In this document: positions 1-15,341 of the stretch, piece by piece
Numbering within the stretch: position 1 is the first letter of the stretch
How the letters are laid out: every line of letters begins with the position of its first letter
Assembly (NCBI RefSeq): GCF_011390875.1
Contig: NZ_JAABRP010000006.1
Location: 1 to 45,939, forward strand
Length of the DNA stretch: 45,939 nt
From: Thiocapsa sp.
GTDB taxonomy: Bacteria; Pseudomonadota; Gammaproteobacteria; Chromatiales; Chromatiaceae
Direction: 5' to 3'
The notes under the pieces: model-generated
Seen by the model: only the letters and a program-made list of their open reading frames with translations
Database searches by the model: none
Told to the model about the DNA's origin: nothing
Made by a program: the position numbers and the translations under genes

Positions 1-197
1 CCTTGCAGCGAAGAACCTCGCCGACGCCGGGTCAGGATCGACCGACGTGTCGCTCGGTCGGTGCCGATCCCGCGGACGCGGAATATCGAGGTCGGGGAGT
101 CGGATAATAACAGGCGAGACGCCGCGCGAGCAGTGTTCGCGTCGTCGCGACGGCGACCGGGCGGAGGGCTTCGCTCGCCCCACACCCGGCCGCAATC
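1..197. other. intergenic stretch downstream of puhC, no gene seen
   Basis: No convincing coding frame is visible on either strand. In many purple bacteria acsF follows puhC, but no start for it can be seen here. The stretch holds one inverted repeat, CGACCGA (39-45) and TCGGTCG (54-60), which could fold as a hairpin. There is no U-run beside it, so calling it a terminator would be a guess. Confidence 0.5.
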
Positions 198-653
198 TTA
201 CTGAGCCGCCGGCTGTGCCGATAGGAATCGGCCGACGGCGGCTTCGTTCGTCGGGCCGAATGCCCTGAGATCGATGAAGAAGTCGGTCGTTTGATCCTCC
301 AAGGTAAAACGACCGTTCTCGCGAAGGCTCAACCGGTAGGGTCCATCCAGAGCAACACTGTGCATCCGACGTTCGCGCTCCAGCGTCCGCAGCACCCCGC
401 GGATAAACCCGTCCTCGCCCGGCGGGAGTGTCTCCAACAGCACCCCGGACTCGGCATCGTAGACCGCCAGGTCGCCTTGGCCGACCTCGACGAAACTCAG
501 ATCGCGAACCGCAACCTCGGGCGAGACGGGAGCTTGGCTCGGATCAAAGCCTGTGAGCCTTGCGACCGCGACGGCCAGGATCGTAAACCCGATCAGCGAG
601 GCAACCGCGATCAGCATGCTCCGCGGAAACGGACGATCATGCAATTCAGTCAA
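198..653 (-). CDS. puhC: photosynthetic complex assembly protein PuhC
   Basis: PuhC helps assemble and maintain the reaction centre/LH1 complex in the cytoplasmic membrane. The 151-residue product has one N-terminal membrane anchor (about residues 12-33, SMLIAVASLIGFTILAVAVA). A soluble, presumably periplasmic domain follows, with the family pattern of an RDLSF strand, GFIRGVLR and a late LTLEDQTT-like strand (here FTLEDQTTDFF). The apparent start is TTG at 653 behind an AGAGG ribosome site. No ATG fits the family's N terminus, because the next one falls at the beginning of the membrane helix. It lies 15 nt downstream of puhB on the same strand and is the third gene of puhABC. The family call is firm; the exact start is less certain. 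Confidence 0.88.
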   Translation of the reverse strand: MTELHDRPFPRSMLIAVASLIGFTILAVAVARLTGFDPSQAPVSPEVAVRDLSFVEVGQGDLAVYDAESGVLLETLPPGEDGFIRGVLRTLERERRMHSVALDGPYRLSLRENGRFTLEDQTTDFFIDLRAFGPTNEAAVGRFLSAQPAAQ

Positions 654-668
654 GATTCAACCTCTTCT

Positions 669-1325
669 TCAGGATGTCGGAGCAGCATCGGAACCGGCGC
701 GATCGTCCGTGCCTTCTTCGGCGTGCACCGCACCCTTCTCGGTTTGCGCCAGATAGCGGTTGAGGGCATCCGAAAGGATCTCGGCGACCCGAGCCACGTC
801 GGGAATTGCCCGGAGCATCGGCTGCGGTTTGGTGAAATGCCAGGGGCGAACATGCGGCCACAAGACCATATAGGACGTGCGCGTGGACGCGACCAGGATG
901 ATGGGGATATCCCCGGTCTCGTCGCGATAGCGCTTCATTTGCGCAGAATGAATCTGAGCAAACGGAAAGTTCACGATCATCGGCAGAGCCACACCGAAAC
1001 GCATCACCAAGCGACGCGTTGTAATGGTGTAGACCGTGGACCTCGCCATCGCCCAAGCAAGCAGCAAAAGGCCGCCGATCGAGACGACGCCGAGGGCCAG
1101 GATCCAGAGCGCACCGACCACGACCTCGGCCGTGGTCTCCCCCGCGGAGAGATCCGCGAAGATCCGCCAGATCAGAATGACGGCGAAATAGACGGCGACC
1201 TTCCGAACATGAAAGGCGCGCCGCGCCAGAGCGGTCCAGCGCGGCGCGCCCTGCCAAAGCATCTCCTCGCCGGGAGGAAGATGCTCGGGCAAGCCCCTAA
1301 CGGGCTCGGACTCATACTCTCTCAC
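669..1325 (-). CDS. puhB: photosynthetic complex assembly protein PuhB
   Basis: PuhB is a membrane-bound assembly factor for the reaction centre/LH1 core. The 218-residue product opens with the family's [17 protein letters not shown] signature (about residues 12-28). Two membrane segments follow (about 43-60 and 70-95), then a PH-like soluble domain with [13 protein letters not shown] and a [13 protein letters not shown] segment. The start is GTG at 1325. Its last two bases overlap the puhA stop as GTGA (4-nt overlap), which indicates translational coupling. The C-terminal tail beyond about residue 195 is acidic and polar and looks lineage specific. The gene lies between puhA and puhC, the usual order. 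Confidence 0.92.
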   Translation of the reverse strand: MREYESEPVRGLPEHLPPGEEMLWQGAPRWTALARRAFHVRKVAVYFAVILIWRIFADLSAGETTAEVVVGALWILALGVVSIGGLLLLAWAMARSTVYTITTRRLVMRFGVALPMIVNFPFAQIHSAQMKRYRDETGDIPIILVASTRTSYMVLWPHVRPWHFTKPQPMLRAIPDVARVAEILSDALNRYLAQTEKGAVHAEEGTDDRAGSDAAPTS

Positions 1326-2089
1326 AGCAGAGGCTCAGACCGATCCGCAGCTGCGTAGAGTTGGCCACCGGCATAGTAGGCGCAGACCTTGTCCTCTTCG
1401 TAGAGTGTGACCTGGTCGGGCTTGGCCAGACCCGGCACGTTCGCGAAGTGCTTGCCGGCGATCGACTTGACGTTGACCTTACGGTTTTTCTTGTCGAAGC
1501 GCGTGAAGTTGATCGGCAGCAGGACCTGCTTACCGCCCTTCGCGACCTTCACCTCGAGATAACGGATCTGAGGCTCGGAGCGGTCGACCCAGACGTCGGT
1601 CACGGTTCCACCAACTTCACCGTCGAACCCGACAACCGTCATACCGCGCGGATCCGGATCCTTCTCGGCGATCGAGAAATCGGTGGCGACGCGCAGCGGG
1701 ACGATCTTGGGCGCGCCCTCGAAGGTCAGATCCGGATGCTTCGCGCGGTCCGGGGATGCAGACGGACCGAATCCGGACAGCATCGGATCGCCGTTCGGGA
1801 TCAGCGGCGAGCCCGCGTACGGCTGAGCCGGCGTGGCATTGATCTTCTCTGCGGCCTCGACACGCGGCACGGAGAAGGTCCCGCCGTTGTGCGGGAGCAG
1901 ATAGGTTTTCGGCTCCGGCATGGACGGGAAGCCTTCGATCTTGACCTTACCGCCACGCGTGGACTCGAGCGGATAGCCTTCACGCTTGTTCTCGCGGTGC
2001 AAATAGAAGACGAGCCCGGCGAAGAAGAACCAGAAGACATAGAGGACGAGCTGAGCGACGTCGATATAGCTGGTGATGGCTGCTGACAT
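1322..2089 (-). CDS. puhA: photosynthetic reaction centre H subunit PuhA
   Basis: PuhA is the H (cytoplasmic-cap) subunit of the type II reaction centre and supports proton delivery to the QB site on the L/M subunits. The 255-residue product has a short periplasmic N terminus and a single transmembrane helix (about residues 12-31, [17 protein letters not shown]). The cytoplasmic domain has the typical [12 protein letters not shown] stretch after the helix and the PRC-barrel-like region with [10 protein letters not shown] and [10 protein letters not shown]. The chosen ATG at 2089 has GGAGGT at 2096-2101 with 6-7 nt spacing. A frame open 7 codons further upstream has no comparable site. It heads puhABC and overlaps puhB by 4 nt. 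Confidence 0.96.
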   Translation of the reverse strand: MSAAITSYIDVAQLVLYVFWFFFAGLVFYLHRENKREGYPLESTRGGKVKIEGFPSMPEPKTYLLPHNGGTFSVPRVEAAEKINATPAQPYAGSPLIPNGDPMLSGFGPSASPDRAKHPDLTFEGAPKIVPLRVATDFSIAEKDPDPRGMTVVGFDGEVGGTVTDVWVDRSEPQIRYLEVKVAKGGKQVLLPINFTRFDKKNRKVNVKSIAGKHFANVPGLAKPDQVTLYEEDKVCAYYAGGQLYAAADRSEPLL

Positions 2090-2095
2090 GATGTG

Positions 2096-2101
2096 ACCTC
2101 C
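2096..2101 (-). promoter_or_regulatory. strong ribosome binding site of puhA
   Basis: On the minus strand GGAGGT precedes ATG at 2089 by about 6 nt. It decides between this start and an in-frame ATG seven codons upstream at 2110. Confidence 0.8.
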
Positions 2102-2114
2102 GTAGGACAAAAGA

Positions 2115-2135
2115 CTAACCGCTAAGACCGGTTAG
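2115..2135 (-). promoter_or_regulatory. hairpin in the puhA leader
   Basis: CTAACCG (2115-2121) and CGGTTAG (2129-2135) form a perfect 7-bp stem with a 7-nt loop. On the minus-strand RNA it is followed by UCUUUUGUCC and then by the puhA ribosome site. It could be an attenuator, a 5' stabiliser of puhABC mRNA, or an operator. The sequence alone does not say which. Confidence 0.5.
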
Positions 2136-2260
2136 GCCGAAGCGCGATAACTGCCGATGACCGGGTTCGTTCGGGGGAGCGACGAGCGGATCAATGGCGG
2201 CCAACGCGGGGAAAGATGCTCTGGATTTCGATGTGATAGACGCCCCCCTAGCCAGTGAAA

Positions 2261-2280
2261 GGACCGGCACTCGCCGGCCC
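2261..2280 (-). terminator. hairpin between bchM and puhA
   Basis: On minus-strand RNA, GGGCCGGC-GAGU-GCCGGUCC forms an 8-bp stem with one G-U pair and a four-base loop, followed by UUUC. It sits about 90 nt after the bchM stop inside a 282-nt gap. It is the best candidate for a partial terminator or mRNA-processing hairpin separating the bch run from puhABC. The U-run is short, so complete termination is doubtful. Confidence 0.5.
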
Positions 2281-2371
2281 GAGACGACACCCGAGCGCCG
2301 CGCCGCAACAGGCAGCGGAGCCACACGCATGGGCGCACGAACGGCAGTCTCGAAACACCGCACTCGACTGC

Positions 2372-3072
2372 TCACGCGGGCACCAACTCCAGTGCCTGCG
2401 ACGTATAAAATCCGACGGCGATCCGCTTGGTCCGCTGCGCACGCCAGCCCGCCAGGGCCGGCTCGGCGGCCAGAAGCGCACGCAGCCGATCCGGTCCGAC
2501 CGGCACGATCGCGGGCGATCGGTTGCCGCGCGGAAAAAGCTGTCCGACGGCGTGCATGACCGCCAGCGCGGGCGTCTTGGGCGCAAAGGTGAAGAGGATC
2601 GAGCCGCCGGTCCGTCCGGCCAACCCGGCCAGCACCTTCACCACATCCGCCGGAACGTAATGGATCAAGGAATCCATGGCGACCACATGATCGAATCGGC
2701 CATGCGCCGGGTCCAGCATGTCCCCGGCCTCGAAATGAACCGACCCGGGGCCGAGATCCTTCGGGGTGCGCTCCTGCGCGATCTGGATCAGGGTCGGCGC
2801 GACGTCGATGGCGACGACCTCCGCACCCCGGCGCGCCGCCTCGAAGGCCAGTGCACCCGTCCCGCAACCGGCGTCCAGCAGACGCTTGCCCGTCAAATCG
2901 GCGGGCAGCCAATTCAACAAGGTCGCCCGCATGTCGTCGCGACCCGCGCGTACGGTGGCCCGGATGCGGCTGACCTTCACGTCTGATGTCAGCTTGCGCC
3001 AGGCGTCGGCGGCGGTGCGATCGAAGTAGGTTTCGATCTCTTCGCGGCGCTCTTGATACGAGCCGTTGGCCA

Positions 3073-3073
<1 letters not shown>
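2372..3073 (-). CDS. bchM: Mg-protoporphyrin IX O-methyltransferase BchM
   Basis: BchM methylates the C13 propionate of Mg-protoporphyrin IX using S-adenosylmethionine, the step after Mg-chelatase. The 233-residue product has the N-terminal helical cap typical of BchM (YFDRTAADAWRKLTSD, about 16-31). It also has the SAM-binding motif LLDAGCGTGALAFE (about 64-77), an acidic motif II region (VVAIDVAP) and MDSLIHYVP. The start used is ATG at 3073, which overlaps the bchL stop as TGATG. A TTG one codon upstream is possible. The gene is the last of the coupled bchFNBHLM run and is followed by a 282-nt gap rather than by lhaA. Confidence 0.95.
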
Positions 3074-7692
<4,619 letters not shown>

Positions 7693-7718
<26 letters not shown>

Positions 7719-9282
7719 CGTAGAGCGTCTCCACAGTGATGGTCTGGATGCCCTGTTCCGCCGCGAAGCGCTCGGTATTCCGACGCGCTTTGCCGCGGAC
7801 GAAGAAAGGGATCTTTTTCAGCTCCTGCTCGGCTTCCGCTGCCCAAATGATGGTGGAAGCATCGGCCTGCACCGGCGAATCCGCCGATTCGGCCGACTCT
7901 TGCAACTCGGACCCGGCCGGCCGATTCGTGCCGACCCGCGAGCCGAGATGCGACGGTGTCGCCGCATCGTGAAACTCGAAGTCCTCCCGAAACATGGTGA
8001 TGAGATGCTCTTCGAGCCCCATCATCAAGGGATGGACCCAGGTGTCGAAGATCACGTTCGCACCTTCGAAACCCATCTGCGGCGCATACCGCGCCGGAAA
8101 ATCCTGCACATGAACCGGCGCCGAGATGACCGCGCACGGAATGCCCAACCGTTTGGCGATGTGGCGCTCCATTTGCGTGCCCAACATCAGCTCGGGCTGT
8201 AGCTCCGCCGCGCGTTTCTCGACCTCGAGATAGTCGTCCGTGATCAGCGGCTCGACGCCGTAGCGTTTCGCACATTCGCGCACGTCGCGGGCAAACTCGC
8301 GGGCATAGGTCCCGATGCCGACAACCGTAAAGCCCAACTCTTCGGCGCACATCCGCGCAGCCGCGACCGCGTGGGTTGCGTCGGCGAAGATGAAGACACG
8401 CTTGCCGGTCAGGTAGGTCGAATCGACGGAGCGCGAGTACCAGGGCATTCTAGACGAAATCGGCGACTTGGCATCAGTCACGTCGATCCCGGCGATACGC
8501 CCGACCTCGTCGAGAAAATCACGGGTCGCGCCGATCCCGATCGGCACCGTCTTCACCGTCGGCTGACCGAACATGCGCTCCAGCCACAGACAGGTCTGAT
8601 CGGCCGTCTCGGGATAGAGACAGACGTTGAAATCAGCCTCGGGGATCCGGAGCAGATCCTCGGGGGTCGCACCCAAAGGCGCGACCACGTGGACATCGAC
8701 GCCGACGGAGTCAAGGAGACGCGTCACCTCTTCGACATCGTCGCGGCAGCGGAAACCCAGCGCCGTCGGGCCGAGCAGATTCGCGCGCGGGCGCCGATCG
8801 GCCGGTCTGGGCTCGGGATGACGCCCGGCTTCCGGGACGCGGGGCTTGAGCAAACCACGGACCAGTTGATAGAAGGTCTCGTTGGCGCCCCAGCACTCCT
8901 TGCGTGCATAGGCCGGCAGCTCGAGCGACAGGACCGGTACCGGCAGACCCATTCCGCGGGCCAAGGCACCGGGCTGATCCTGGATCAGCTCGGCGGTGCA
9001 GGCCTCGCCGACCAAGAGCACGCGCGGCTTGAACCGCTCGAAGGCGTCGCCGACACTGTTTTTGACCAGCTCCGCGGTATCGCTGCCGAGCTCGCGCGCT
9101 TGGAAGGTCGTATAGGACACGGGCGGACGCGTGCCGCGGCGCTCGATCATGGTGAAGAGCAGATCGGCGTAGGTGTCGCCCTGAGGCGCATGCAGGACCA
9201 GATGCACGCCTTCCATGGAGGCGACGACGCGCATGGCGCCGATGTGCGGTGGTCCTTCGTATGTCCAGAGTGTGAGCTGCAT
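7693..9282 (-). CDS. bchB: light-independent protochlorophyllide reductase subunit B (BchB)
   Basis: BchB is the NifK-like subunit of the catalytic BchN-BchB heterotetramer. The start ATG at 9282 gives the family's opening [18 protein letters not shown]. It also places an aspartate at residue 36 ([10 protein letters not shown]), the position known in Rhodobacter as the unusual oxygen ligand of the NB 4Fe-4S cluster. This supports the start. The body carries [17 protein letters not shown] (the cluster cysteine region), [12 protein letters not shown] and the [13 protein letters not shown] stretch. The C-terminal domain after residue about 470 has the small BchB-specific helical fold, ending [11 protein letters not shown]. 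It is 529 aa long, follows bchN by 4 nt and overlaps bchH. Confidence 0.97.
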
Positions 9283-9286
9283 AGCG

Positions 9287-11159
<1,873 letters not shown>

Positions 11160-11165
11160 CCAAAC

Positions 11166-11175
11166 TTTACGTAAA
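11166..11175. promoter_or_regulatory. 10-bp palindrome TTTACGTAAA between the two promoters
   Basis: A perfect AT-rich palindrome lies just upstream of both the bchF -35 (on one side) and the ppsR1 -35 (on the other), about 7 nt from each. It is placed like a shared operator or activator site. It does not match the TGT-N12-ACA PpsR consensus or the TTGAT-N4-ATCAA FNR consensus. Confidence 0.45.
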
Positions 11176-11181
11176 CCTGAC

Positions 11182-11209
11182 TTGACAACCCCGCACCAGG
11201 CACCACAAT
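11182..11209 (+). promoter_or_regulatory. sigma70-like promoter reading toward ppsR1
   Basis: TTGACA (11182-11187) is followed after 16 nt by CACAAT (11204-11209). The -35 box is perfect; the -10 matches 4 of 6. Transcription would start near 11217, leaving a leader of about 420 nt before the ppsR1 GTG. Confidence 0.5.
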
Positions 11210-11637
11210 AGGGTAGCGAGCCCGACCGTGGTATTCCGCCTTTGTGTGTTGCCGTCGCCAGCAGCTGCGCCTCGCAGCGAACGCGTCCCGGTACGGTAAA
11301 GGCCCCGACTCGGACTCCGCACAACGGCGGCGCTCGGACGATCCCGAATGGATCGACAGGGCTGCACGCACCTCGCGCCTCGGCGTGGTTTTTCGTTGAC
11401 GACTGACGTCCCCGAGCAGCGCAAGCGGTCTCTTGTGATCATCGATACGAGACAGGATCCGGTTGAAGCCGGAAGCCGCGTCGAGCGATGCGCTCGAGAC
11501 CTCCGGGCGCGATGGCGCATGTGTTGGATGCCCATGGGCATGCCGCCCTATCAGGAACGCTCCGGCGAGCCGACCGCTATCGGCACCGAAAACGGGTCGC
11601 GCGGGCGCGCCCCGAGGCATTGGAGGGTCTGGTCGTC

Positions 11638-13062
11638 GTGAGTCCGTTCAGAGCCCCGAAGGAATCATTCGGCGCCCTCGATGCCGAGACGGCGGCGGCG
11701 CTGGTTGAAGGCGCAACCGACATCGCGGTCGTGGTCGACCAGGCAGGCATCGTCTGCGACATCTCGTTCGGCAGCGAGGATCTTTCGACCGAGCTCAGCA
11801 GGGATTGGATCGGACAACCCTGGCTGACCACCGTGCTCCCGGAGAGCCGCGCAAACCTCGAAGCCTTGCTCAGCGAGGCATCCGACTCCCGCGTCACCCG
11901 TTGGCGACAAGTCAACCATCCCTCCGTGCGCGGGACCGACATCCCGATCCAGTACCGGGCCTTGCGTCTCGGGACGAGTGTCGTGGCCCTGGGGCGAAAT
12001 CTTCAGGGTATGGCCGCCCTGCAACAGCAGCTCGTCGACGCCCAGCAAGCCCTCGAGCGGGACTATTGGCGCTTCCGTCAGGTCGAGACCCGTTATCGCT
12101 TGCTGTTTCGCATGGTCTCGGAGGCCATCCTCATCATCGATGCCCCGACGCAGCGGGTCGTCGAGGCGAATCCGGCCGCCGGACAGCTCCTCGGCGAATC
12201 GCCGACGCGGGTCATCGGCCGCCCCTTTCCGGAGGGATTCGACACCGAAGGCACACAGTCGATCAACGGCCTTCTGGCGGGTGTCCGTGCCGCCGGCCGG
12301 GCGGACGACGTGCGGGCCAAGCTCGCCGACGGCATGCAGGAGTTCTTGGTCTCGGCCTCGCTGCTGCGCCAGGAAAACCTCTCGTTTCTGCTCGTTCGTC
12401 TGTCGCCGATCATCGCCGAGAGTGCGACCTTCACCCTGCCGGAGAATCGTGCACGCTACCTTCGCGTCCTCGAGAATGCACCGGACTGTGTCGTCATCAC
12501 GGATGCGGACGGACGGGTCTTGAGCGCCAACAACACCTTCCTGGCCTTGACCGAGATCGCCGCGGAGCAACAGGCGCGAGGCGAGTCGCTCGACCGTTGG
12601 CTCGGACGTCCGGGCGTCGATCTGAATGTGCTCATGGCCAACCTGCGCCAACACGACACGGTCCGGCTCTTTGCGACCACCTTGCGCGGCGAGTATGGAT
12701 CCACGACCGACATCGAGATCTCGGCCGCCGCGGTCCGCAACGGGGAGCGGCCCTATTTCGGGTTCTTCATTCGCGACGTCGGTCGCCGGCTACATGCCGA
12801 GCAACCCACGAGTCCGGAGCAACCGCGCTGGCTCGACCAGCTCACCGATCGGGTCGGGCGCGTTCCCCTCAAGGAGCTGGTGCGCGAGTCGACCGACACC
12901 ATCGAGCGACTCTGCATCGAGGCCGCACTGAAGCTGACCGGAGATAATCGCGCCTCGGCGGCTGAGCTGCTGGGCTTGAGCCGCCAAAGCCTATACGTCA
13001 AAATCGATCGCTACGGCATTTCCGACCAAGCAGCCGAGCCTTCGGCGCCAGACGACAAGTGA
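11638..13062 (+). CDS. ppsR: PpsR/CrtJ-type photosynthesis repressor, cysteine-containing paralogue (PpsR1)
   Basis: PpsR/CrtJ proteins repress bch, crt and puc genes under oxygen or high light. The 474-residue product has an N-terminal PAS domain (about 20-125), a glutamine-rich linker helix (LQQQLVDAQQALERDYWRF, about 127-147), two more PAS domains (about 150-265 and 270-390), and a C-terminal Fis-type helix-turn-helix ending GLSRQSLYVKIDRYG (about 446-460). Cysteines are at 40, 284 and 426. Cys426 (ERLCIEAAL) occupies the position of the redox-active HTH cysteine of CrtJ (Cys420). The start is taken as GTG at 11638 with GGAGGG 10 nt upstream; an open frame runs further upstream but has no PpsR similarity. 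It overlaps bchG by 4 nt. Confidence 0.93.
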   Translation: MSPFRAPKESFGALDAETAAALVEGATDIAVVVDQAGIVCDISFGSEDLSTELSRDWIGQPWLTTVLPESRANLEALLSEASDSRVTRWRQVNHPSVRGTDIPIQYRALRLGTSVVALGRNLQGMAALQQQLVDAQQALERDYWRFRQVETRYRLLFRMVSEAILIIDAPTQRVVEANPAAGQLLGESPTRVIGRPFPEGFDTEGTQSINGLLAGVRAAGRADDVRAKLADGMQEFLVSASLLRQENLSFLLVRLSPIIAESATFTLPENRARYLRVLENAPDCVVITDADGRVLSANNTFLALTEIAAEQQARGESLDRWLGRPGVDLNVLMANLRQHDTVRLFATTLRGEYGSTTDIEISAAAVRNGERPYFGFFIRDVGRRLHAEQPTSPEQPRWLDQLTDRVGRVPLKELVRESTDTIERLCIEAALKLTGDNRASAAELLGLSRQSLYVKIDRYGISDQAAEPSAPDDK

Positions 13063-13976
13063 GCGGCATGAATCGAAGCGCGTTACCCGCGGCAGCGTCC
13101 GCCTATCCGTCCATGCCCGCGATCTTGGAAGTATCGCATCCCATCACCTGGTTCCCGCCGATGTGGGCCTTCGCGTGCGGGGTCGTCTCCTCGGGCGCAC
13201 CCGTCCTGCAGCAGTGGTGGCTCCTGCTCGCCGGCGTGCTGCTGGCAGGACCCCTGATGTGCGGAACGAGTCAGGTCGTCAACGACTGGTACGATCGCCA
13301 CGTCGATGCCATCAACGAACCGAACCGCCCGATCCCCTCGGGGCGGATCCCGGGACGCTGGGGTCTCTATCTCGCACTCATCTGGACCACGGTCTCGCTG
13401 CTGCTCGCTTGGCTGCTTGGGCCGTGGGTCTTCGGGGCGTCGCTGATCGGGATGGCTCTGGCTTGGGCCTACAGCGCACCGCCGTTCCGGCTCAAGGGCA
13501 ACGGCTGGTGGGGTAACCTCGCCGTCGGATTCTCCTACGAGGGATTGGCCTGGGTGACCGGGGCCGCCGTCATGCTCGGCGGCGCTATGCCTGACTGGCG
13601 GATCCTCGCGCTCGCCGTGCTCTACAGCATCGGCGCGCACGGCATTATGACGCTCAACGATTTCAAGGCGATCGAGGGCGACAAGCAGATGAACGTGCGC
13701 TCGCTGCCGGTTCAGCTCGGTGTCGACGGGGCCGCGCGTCTGGCCAGCATCGTCATGGCTGTGCCTCAGGCAATCGTGATCGCGCTCTTGTTCGCCTGGG
13801 ACAAGCCGGCCCACGGGATCGCCGTCGGCGTGGTCCTGCTGATCCAACTGCTGCTCATGATCCGCTTCCTGCAAAGTCCGCGCGAGCGGGCGACCTGGTT
13901 CAGCGGACTCGGCGTCAGCGTCTATGTCACCGGAATGATGATCAGTGCCTTTGCGCTGCGAGGGCTGCTCGTTTGA
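13059..13976 (+). CDS. bchG: bacteriochlorophyll synthase BchG
   Basis: BchG esterifies bacteriochlorophyllide a with geranylgeranyl (or phytyl) diphosphate in the membrane and belongs to the UbiA prenyltransferase superfamily. The 305-residue product has the first aspartate-rich motif NDWYDRHVDAINEPNRPIPS (about 69-88) and the second GAHGIMTLNDFKAIEGDKQ (about 192-210). About eight hydrophobic helices are spread over the chain. The start is GTG at 13059, overlapping the ppsR1 stop as GTGA; ATG at 13068 is an alternative. Co-transcription with the regulator is likely. No PucC-like gene separates it from bchP, unlike in Rhodobacter. Confidence 0.96.
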   Translation: MSGMNRSALPAAASAYPSMPAILEVSHPITWFPPMWAFACGVVSSGAPVLQQWWLLLAGVLLAGPLMCGTSQVVNDWYDRHVDAINEPNRPIPSGRIPGRWGLYLALIWTTVSLLLAWLLGPWVFGASLIGMALAWAYSAPPFRLKGNGWWGNLAVGFSYEGLAWVTGAAVMLGGAMPDWRILALAVLYSIGAHGIMTLNDFKAIEGDKQMNVRSLPVQLGVDGAARLASIVMAVPQAIVIALLFAWDKPAHGIAVGVVLLIQLLLMIRFLQSPRERATWFSGLGVSVYVTGMMISAFALRGLLV

Positions 13977-14045
13977 TCCGAACCCGGACCCTGCACAATC
14001 CGTTTAGACGCGCGATCGCGTCGGCGCGGCACTCGCGGCGGTCTT

Positions 14046-14063
14046 CCGAACACTTCGGTTTTT
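14046..14063 (+). terminator. weak terminator-like hairpin between bchG and bchP
   Basis: CCGAA-CAC-TTCGG is followed directly by TTTTT. The stem is only 5 bp, so it may attenuate or mark mRNA processing within the 111-nt bchG-bchP gap rather than stop transcription. Confidence 0.4.
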
Positions 14064-14087
14064 CCCCAACATCAGGGCCAGCAATCG

Positions 14088-15293
14088 ATGACAAATCTTG
14101 AGACATTCGACGTCGTGATCGTCGGCGGCGGGCCCGCCGGTGCAACCGCCGCAACCGACCTGGCCAAGCGCGGGCGTCGCGTCCTCCTGCTTGATCGCGG
14201 CGGGCGCATCAAGCCCTGCGGCGGCGCCATTCCGCCGCAAGCAATGCGTGAGTTCGATATCCCGGAATCCATGCTGGCGAACCAGGTCAATTCCGCCCGC
14301 ATGGTTTCCCCGTCCGACCAGCGTGTGGACATGCCCATCAACGGCGGCTATGTCGGCATGGTGGATCGGGAGCATTTCGACGAGTGGCTCCGGGAACGCG
14401 CCGCGCAAGCCGGGGCCGAGCGACGCACCGGGACATTCGAGGCGGTCGAGCGCGACACCGACGGCGTGGCACTCATCCGCTATCGACCGGGCGCAGGGCG
14501 CAGCGGCAACGAGCCCGAGCGGGTCCGCGCGCGTGCCGTGATCGGCGCCGACGGGGCACACTCGGCGGTCGGCAAGCAATGCGTTCCGGGCGCGGACAAG
14601 ATCAAGTATGTCGCCGCCTATCACGAGATCGTGCGGACCCCGGCCAACGGCGGTCCGGCCGACTTCGACGGCACGCGCTGCGATGTCTACTACCAAGGCG
14701 ACATTTCGCCGGACTTCTACGGCTGGGTCTTCCCGCACGGCGACACCACCAGTGTCGGCGTGGGCACCGCGGTCGAGGGCTTCTCGCTCAAGAGCGCGAC
14801 CACCGAGCTGCGCCGCCGCGCCGGACTGGAGCATGCCGAGACCCTGCGTCGCGAGGGCGCGCCCATCCCGTTGAAACCGCTCAAGCGCTGGGACAACGGA
14901 CGTGACCTGGTCCTCGCCGGCGATGCCGCCGGCGTCGTGGCTCCCGCCTCGGGCGAGGGCATCTATTACGCGCTGGTCGGCGGCCGACTGGCCGGGGACG
15001 CGGTCGACACCTTTCTCGCGACCGGCGATGCCCGTGCGCTCAAGACCGCGCGGGCGCGCTTCATGAAGGCGCACGGCAAGGTCTTCTGGGTGTTGGGAAT
15101 GATGCAGCACTTCTGGTACGCGAGCGACAAGCGGCGCGAGCGTTTCGTGAGCATGTGCAAAGACCCGGACGTGCAGTATCTGACCTGGGACGCCTACATG
15201 AACAAGCGGCTGGTCCGCGCCAAGCCGGCTGCCCATCTGCGGATCTTCTTCAAGGACATGGCGCACCTCTTGGGCTTCGTCTCGGCACGCTGA
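14088..15293 (+). CDS. bchP: geranylgeranyl (bacterio)chlorophyll reductase BchP
   Basis: BchP reduces the geranylgeranyl tail of bacteriochlorophyll to phytyl in three NADPH-dependent steps. The 401-residue flavoprotein starts with the dinucleotide-binding motif DVVIVGGGPAGATAA (about 8-22) and the conserved KPCGGAIPP segment (about 43-51). A second FAD motif VIGADGAHSAVGK lies near 152-164, and LVLAGDAAGVVAPASGEGI near 277-295 is typical of the geranylgeranyl reductase family. The ATG at 14088 has AGGG about 12 nt upstream. It completes the ester-tail pathway begun by bchG just upstream. Confidence 0.96.
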   Translation: MTNLETFDVVIVGGGPAGATAATDLAKRGRRVLLLDRGGRIKPCGGAIPPQAMREFDIPESMLANQVNSARMVSPSDQRVDMPINGGYVGMVDREHFDEWLRERAAQAGAERRTGTFEAVERDTDGVALIRYRPGAGRSGNEPERVRARAVIGADGAHSAVGKQCVPGADKIKYVAAYHEIVRTPANGGPADFDGTRCDVYYQGDISPDFYGWVFPHGDTTSVGVGTAVEGFSLKSATTELRRRAGLEHAETLRREGAPIPLKPLKRWDNGRDLVLAGDAAGVVAPASGEGIYYALVGGRLAGDAVDTFLATGDARALKTARARFMKAHGKVFWVLGMMQHFWYASDKRRERFVSMCKDPDVQYLTWDAYMNKRLVRAKPAAHLRIFFKDMAHLLGFVSAR

Positions 15294-15341
15294 CGAGACG
15301 CGGCCGACGCAAGCGCGGCGAGCATCCATGGAGGCGCCATC

